Of a stretch of 16,622 nt of DNA, positions 13,910-16,622 are shown piece by piece; within the stretch, counting starts at the first letter, position 1; each line of letters opens with the position of its first letter. The notes beneath the pieces were generated by a model. The model was given only the letters and a program-made list of their open reading frames with translations. It was not told the DNA's origin and did not search any database. The translations under genes were made by a program, and so were the position numbers. Source of the stretch: Hermodarchaeum sp048885185 (GTDB lineage: Archaea; Asgardarchaeota; Hermodarchaeia; Hermodarchaeales; Hermodarchaeaceae). The stretch spans positions 1-16,622 of the forward strand of contig JBHLQC010000021.1 of the NCBI GenBank assembly GCA_048885185.1, in the 5' to 3' direction.

Positions 13910-13921
13910 ATTTATCTTTCG
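13910..13921 (-). promoter_or_regulatory. BRE/TATA element for the ATP-cone gene
   Basis: CGAAA followed by GATAAAT on the minus strand matches the archaeal BRE plus TATA layout, about 37 bases before the ATG at 13874. It suggests that the ATP-cone gene has its own promoter in addition to any read-through from the methyltransferase gene. Confidence 0.5.
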
Positions 13922-13952
13922 GTGTCACTCGGAGCAAACAAATCAAACTTTT

Positions 13953-14612
13953 TCACTCACTGAGTTTTTCAGCAATCAGCGAATAATGACGATCTCGGTA
14001 TACATGAAGATCAAGGACCAGAAAATCTTGGAATACCCTTCGAAGTTCCTCTTCTGAAAATAAGTGATGTGGAAGCCCCTTTTCGAACCCTTCTAAGGGA
14101 ACAAAAGTTTTGGGTTCAATTTCTACTCCACGTTTTGTTGGATGACCTTGAGGTACTGGAACGGTCACCCACACTAGCCCTCCGGGTTTGAGGACACGCC
14201 ACATTTCACTAATCGTTTCCTCGATATCTCTTATGCGATTATGGTGAATCACTTGCACGCTGATGATGGCATCGAAAAACTCGTCATCATAGGGGAGCTT
14301 TTGGATATCTGAGAGGGTTGCATGTGCAGTTAACCCAGCTTCTGCAAGCTGTTGGATAGTTTCACTTAGCCCCGTGGGTGCGAGATCCAGTCCAAACACG
14401 TCAAAGCCCATCTTCGCTAAAAACACGGTGTGCCGACCACTGCCACAACCTAAGTCTAAAATTCGTTTCACGCCCCGGTCTTCCAAGCGTTTCGCAAAAT
14501 TGGTCATTTCCCCATGAATTGGTTCACGGAGAAACTGACCTTTTGCATACATATGTTCCCATGCCAATCGATCTTCTTTGACTTCTTTTTCCCGATTTGA
14601 GAAAGCGGTCAC
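13953..14612 (-). CDS. class I SAM-dependent methyltransferase
   Basis: A 219-residue methyltransferase from the GTG at 14612. Motif I is ILDLGCGSGRH (51-61), followed by GFDVFGLDLAP with the acidic residue that holds the SAM ribose, an AHATLSDIQKLP strand for adenine contact, DAIISVQVIHH (motif IV region) and EMWRVLKPGGLVWVTVP (motif VI). This is the ubiE-like small-molecule methyltransferase pattern; the substrate is not readable. A TATA box (TTTAAATA) at 14658-14665 puts the transcript start near 14635, so the in-frame TTG at 14639 would fall before it and the GTG at 14612 is the better start, though its ribosome site is weak. The ATP-cone gene follows on the same strand. Confidence 0.9.
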   Translation of the reverse strand: MTAFSNREKEVKEDRLAWEHMYAKGQFLREPIHGEMTNFAKRLEDRGVKRILDLGCGSGRHTVFLAKMGFDVFGLDLAPTGLSETIQQLAEAGLTAHATLSDIQKLPYDDEFFDAIISVQVIHHNRIRDIEETISEMWRVLKPGGLVWVTVPVPQGHPTKRGVEIEPKTFVPLEGFEKGLPHHLFSEEELRRVFQDFLVLDLHVYRDRHYSLIAEKLSE

Positions 14613-14657
14613 TATCCTACACGTTTTCCTGATATTCAAGCTCGTATTTCTTCGCCC

Positions 14658-14665
14658 TATTTAAA
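14658..14665 (-). promoter_or_regulatory. archaeal TATA box TTTAAATA for the methyltransferase gene
   Basis: A consensus box A on the minus strand, 45 bases before the GTG at 14612. The expected transcript start is about 14635. It excludes the upstream TTG at 14639 as the start codon. Confidence 0.6.
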
Positions 14666-14782
14666 CCATGAGACAGATGCGAGTAATTGTTACCAATTCA
14701 TGACAGCAGTTTGAGTTTATGCAAATGCAAGTTAATCTAAAAAGAGAAGAGAATGCAAAAGATTGGATAAGGAGATGTGATA

Positions 14783-16354
14783 ATGCGGAAACGGCGCATA
14801 GTAGCCATTGTTTCTGTGTTCCTGTTGTTAGGTATGGTGGGTTGGCTCGTCTTAACCTACATAATAGTGCCACCTGGTGAACTCAGAGTACAGACTACTG
14901 ACGTGATTGGCACGGTGAACCAGCTGGTGGGAGTGAACGATTACGGACCTGACGTCACAGAGTTGTATGAAGATCAGATTGGATATGACTTGTTCCGTGA
15001 GCTAGGGTTACAACGATTACGGGTATGGTGTCAATTTGGTGTACAACTCGCGTGGGGGATGGGATGGGGTTGGTATCACACCATTTTCAACGGCTCATTG
15101 ATGGCAGATGCCCAGAACCCGAATTTCTATAACTGGACATATCTCGACATCCTCTTTGAAGTCGTCAACCAAACCGGCGCCCAACCCATTCTGACATTTA
15201 CTGGCTGTCCACGCTCAATTGCACAAGACGGGATGCCCCATAAACCTCCCATAGACTATGATATCTACGCGGAAGTAGTTGCTCGAGTTTTAATGCATTA
15301 CACACAGGATTGGCCTGGAGGTTCAGGTCACACCTATTCCATTGATTATGTCGAAATCGGGAACGAACCCAACCTTGATCAATTCTGGAATGGCTCTTCA
15401 CAACAATTTTTTGACCTATATGCTGTCGTATCACAACGCCTTGATCAACTGGGAGGAACCTTCAAGATTGGTGGACCAGGACTTGCTGATGCGGGTCTCC
15501 ACCAATGGACTACTAACTTTCTATCCAATGTTAGTGCAGGTAACCTTCCATTGGATTTTTTCTCTTGGCATTCCTATTGGGAAAATCCGGTCTCAGTTTT
15601 TTGGTCAATGCAAGTAGTGAAAGATGTACTGATAGCTAGCGGATATGGTAATATTGAACGAGTATTCGATGAATGGGGACTTGACCTTCTATCAGAATCG
15701 GCATGGGTAACAATGCAAGGCGTGTTGCACGCCACCGGTGTATTAACCGTAGCAGCCCATCAAGGAATCGATATTGCTTGTTTCGCTGTAAGTAAAGATA
15801 CCCCAATCCATCCTGATTTTAGCGGATTATTCGGCGAGGAAGTGAACTTTGGCTTACTCACTCGGAACCCAACAACCCCAAACCCTATTTATCATGCCCT
15901 GAAACCCTTCGCTACAATAACCGGGAATCCCATTCTCCAGACAACCTTAATCCCGCACCCACTATCAGCATTCCTCCCCCACTACTTAACCTACATAGCC
16001 ACTCAGGGAGAAGGGCAACAAAATTACACAGTTCTTGTTGCCAATCATGGGCTGAGAACAATTCGCTGTCGCATCACTCTCGAGGGCGCACCTCAAGCCA
16101 CATATCACGTGCAAACCCGTGAACTATCAGATACATCCCTTACCCAGTATAATGACTGGACTCCCCCAACCACTGAGGAAACCGGTGACATCATCGTCCA
16201 ATTCCCACCGCAGACGGTTGTCTGGATTAGAATTTACACCAGCGGCCCATATGCCATTCTTCCTCATCCTTCCACCGTACAAGTTCAACTCTTCGCATTA
16301 ACATCAGATGTAGCCGTGTGCAGTGATAGAGGTAAAATATCTCAGAACATTTAA
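14783..16354 (+). CDS. membrane-anchored GH39-like glycoside hydrolase
   Basis: A 523-residue protein. Residues 1-5 are basic and 6-28 form a hydrophobic segment without a clear cleavage site, so it is probably an N-terminal signal anchor with the catalytic domain outside the cell. The barrel shows a clan GH-A layout: YVEIGNEPN with the likely acid/base Glu195, SWHSYW (261-266), and VFDEWG with the likely nucleophile Glu297. This resembles GH39 (beta-xylosidase/alpha-iduronidase). The part after about residue 400 is beta-rich, as in GH39 accessory domains. It would cut a glycosidic bond in an extracellular polysaccharide or glycan with retention. The ATG at 14783 has GGAG eight bases upstream. 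The protein has many N-x-S/T sites (NGS, NWT, NVS, NYT), possible N-glycosylation points in archaea. Confidence 0.85.
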   Translation: MRKRRIVAIVSVFLLLGMVGWLVLTYIIVPPGELRVQTTDVIGTVNQLVGVNDYGPDVTELYEDQIGYDLFRELGLQRLRVWCQFGVQLAWGMGWGWYHTIFNGSLMADAQNPNFYNWTYLDILFEVVNQTGAQPILTFTGCPRSIAQDGMPHKPPIDYDIYAEVVARVLMHYTQDWPGGSGHTYSIDYVEIGNEPNLDQFWNGSSQQFFDLYAVVSQRLDQLGGTFKIGGPGLADAGLHQWTTNFLSNVSAGNLPLDFFSWHSYWENPVSVFWSMQVVKDVLIASGYGNIERVFDEWGLDLLSESAWVTMQGVLHATGVLTVAAHQGIDIACFAVSKDTPIHPDFSGLFGEEVNFGLLTRNPTTPNPIYHALKPFATITGNPILQTTLIPHPLSAFLPHYLTYIATQGEGQQNYTVLVANHGLRTIRCRITLEGAPQATYHVQTRELSDTSLTQYNDWTPPTTEETGDIIVQFPPQTVVWIRIYTSGPYAILPHPSTVQVQLFALTSDVAVCSDRGKISQNI

Positions 16355-16372
16355 GCCAACAATTTCGCAATA

Positions 16373-16394
16373 ATGTGCCTGTGGGATGGCACAT
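16373..16394 (+). promoter_or_regulatory. hairpin covering the start codon of the M20 gene
   Basis: ATGTGCC (16373-16379) pairs perfectly with GGCACAT (16388-16394) around an eight-base loop holding GTGGGA. The right arm includes the first two bases of the start ATG at 16393. In RNA it could hide the start and so limit translation. Confidence 0.45.
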
Positions 16395-16622
16395 GGTAAA
16401 ACAAACGGCAAAAAACTGGATTGAAAAAAACAAACCGCGCCTCATCGAAATCAGTGACAAAATCTGGGAATACGCTGAACTAGGCCTCTTAGAATTCAAA
16501 TCCGCAGCCATACTGGCAGACACCCTGGAAGAACATGGCTTCCAAGTACAACGCGGCGTCGCTGACATGCCCACCGCATTCATCGCCAACTATGGCAAAG
16601 GACATCCAATAATTGGAATAAT
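16393..16622 (+). CDS. M20-family amidohydrolase, AbgB-like (3' partial)
   Basis: The first 76 codons of a gene that runs off the window. The protein starts MVKQTAKNWIEKNKPRL, then DKIWEYAELGLLEFKSA, LEEHGFQVQRG, MPTAFIANYGKG and HPIIGI. This order (helix with W-x-x-P/A-E-x-G, then GF-V-GV---PTAF-A-YG-G-P-IG) is the start of M20 peptidases of the AbgB/aminobenzoyl-glutamate hydrolase group, which remove acyl groups with a di-metal centre; the metal ligands lie beyond the window. The ATG at 16393 is preferred; an in-frame GTG lies at 16381. It follows the GH39-like gene by 38 bases on the same strand and may be in its operon. Confidence 0.8.
   Translation, partial: MVKQTAKNWIEKNKPRLIEISDKIWEYAELGLLEFKSAAILADTLEEHGFQVQRGVADMPTAFIANYGKGHPIIGI

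Noticed and set aside
13675..13986. 103-codon plus-strand frame opposite the ATP-cone gene
   Set aside because: Antisense to a recognisable ATP-cone protein; Ser/Arg-rich content typical of a shadow frame.

Overview
The window looks archaeal. Several genes have archaeal-type TATA boxes about 35-50 bases before the start (TTTATATA at 10482, TTTAAATA on the minus strand at 14658). Shine-Dalgarno sites are GGAGG/AGGTG, one gene looks leaderless, and small zinc-ribbon membrane proteins, a stand-alone ATP-cone protein and a probable DUF2299 protein are typical of archaea. An Asgard (Thorarchaeota-like) or related mesophilic lineage would fit, but I cannot fix the taxon from this sequence. No rRNA, tRNA, CRISPR array, transposase or phage gene is visible.

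Layout. 1-1597: 3' part of an ABC exporter with fused membrane and ATPase domains. 1704-2549 (minus): a zinc-ribbon membrane protein followed by a four-helix membrane protein. 2898-5056 (plus): a cobalamin-binding, BchE-like radical SAM enzyme translationally coupled (ATGA) to a Cys-rich membrane protein. 5070-7295 (minus): a second zinc-ribbon protein paralogous to the first, a DUF2299-like protein, a small soluble protein and a third membrane protein with a C-terminal zinc ribbon. 7429-8722 (plus): a possible ECF S-component followed closely by an SRAP/HMCES-type DNA-protein crosslink protein. 8723-9232: a 510-base gap with hairpins. 9233-9670 (plus): TrmO-type tRNA methyltransferase, overlapping stop-to-stop with an unknown helical protein (minus). 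10530-11237 (plus): a seven-helix membrane protein with a clear promoter. 11412-12836 (minus): small membrane protein and extended SDR epimerase. 12929-13543 (plus): O6-alkylguanine-DNA alkyltransferase. 13623-14612 (minus): SAM methyltransferase and ATP-cone protein. 14783-16354 (plus): membrane-anchored GH39-like glycosidase, then the 5' end of an M20 amidohydrolase cut by the window edge.

Most of this is ordinary housekeeping and accessory content: two DNA-repair proteins, one tRNA modification enzyme, sugar metabolism and many membrane proteins. The parts most worth a second look are the paralogous zinc-ribbon/ECFG-GGAI membrane proteins on either side of the radical SAM pair, the Cys-rich membrane partner of that radical SAM enzyme, the operator-like repeats around the promoter at 10434-10497, structured intergenic DNA at 8796-8826 and 11286-11411, a hairpin covering the start codon at 16393, and an apparent ATT start codon for the epimerase. 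I found no clearly new defence or mobile system.
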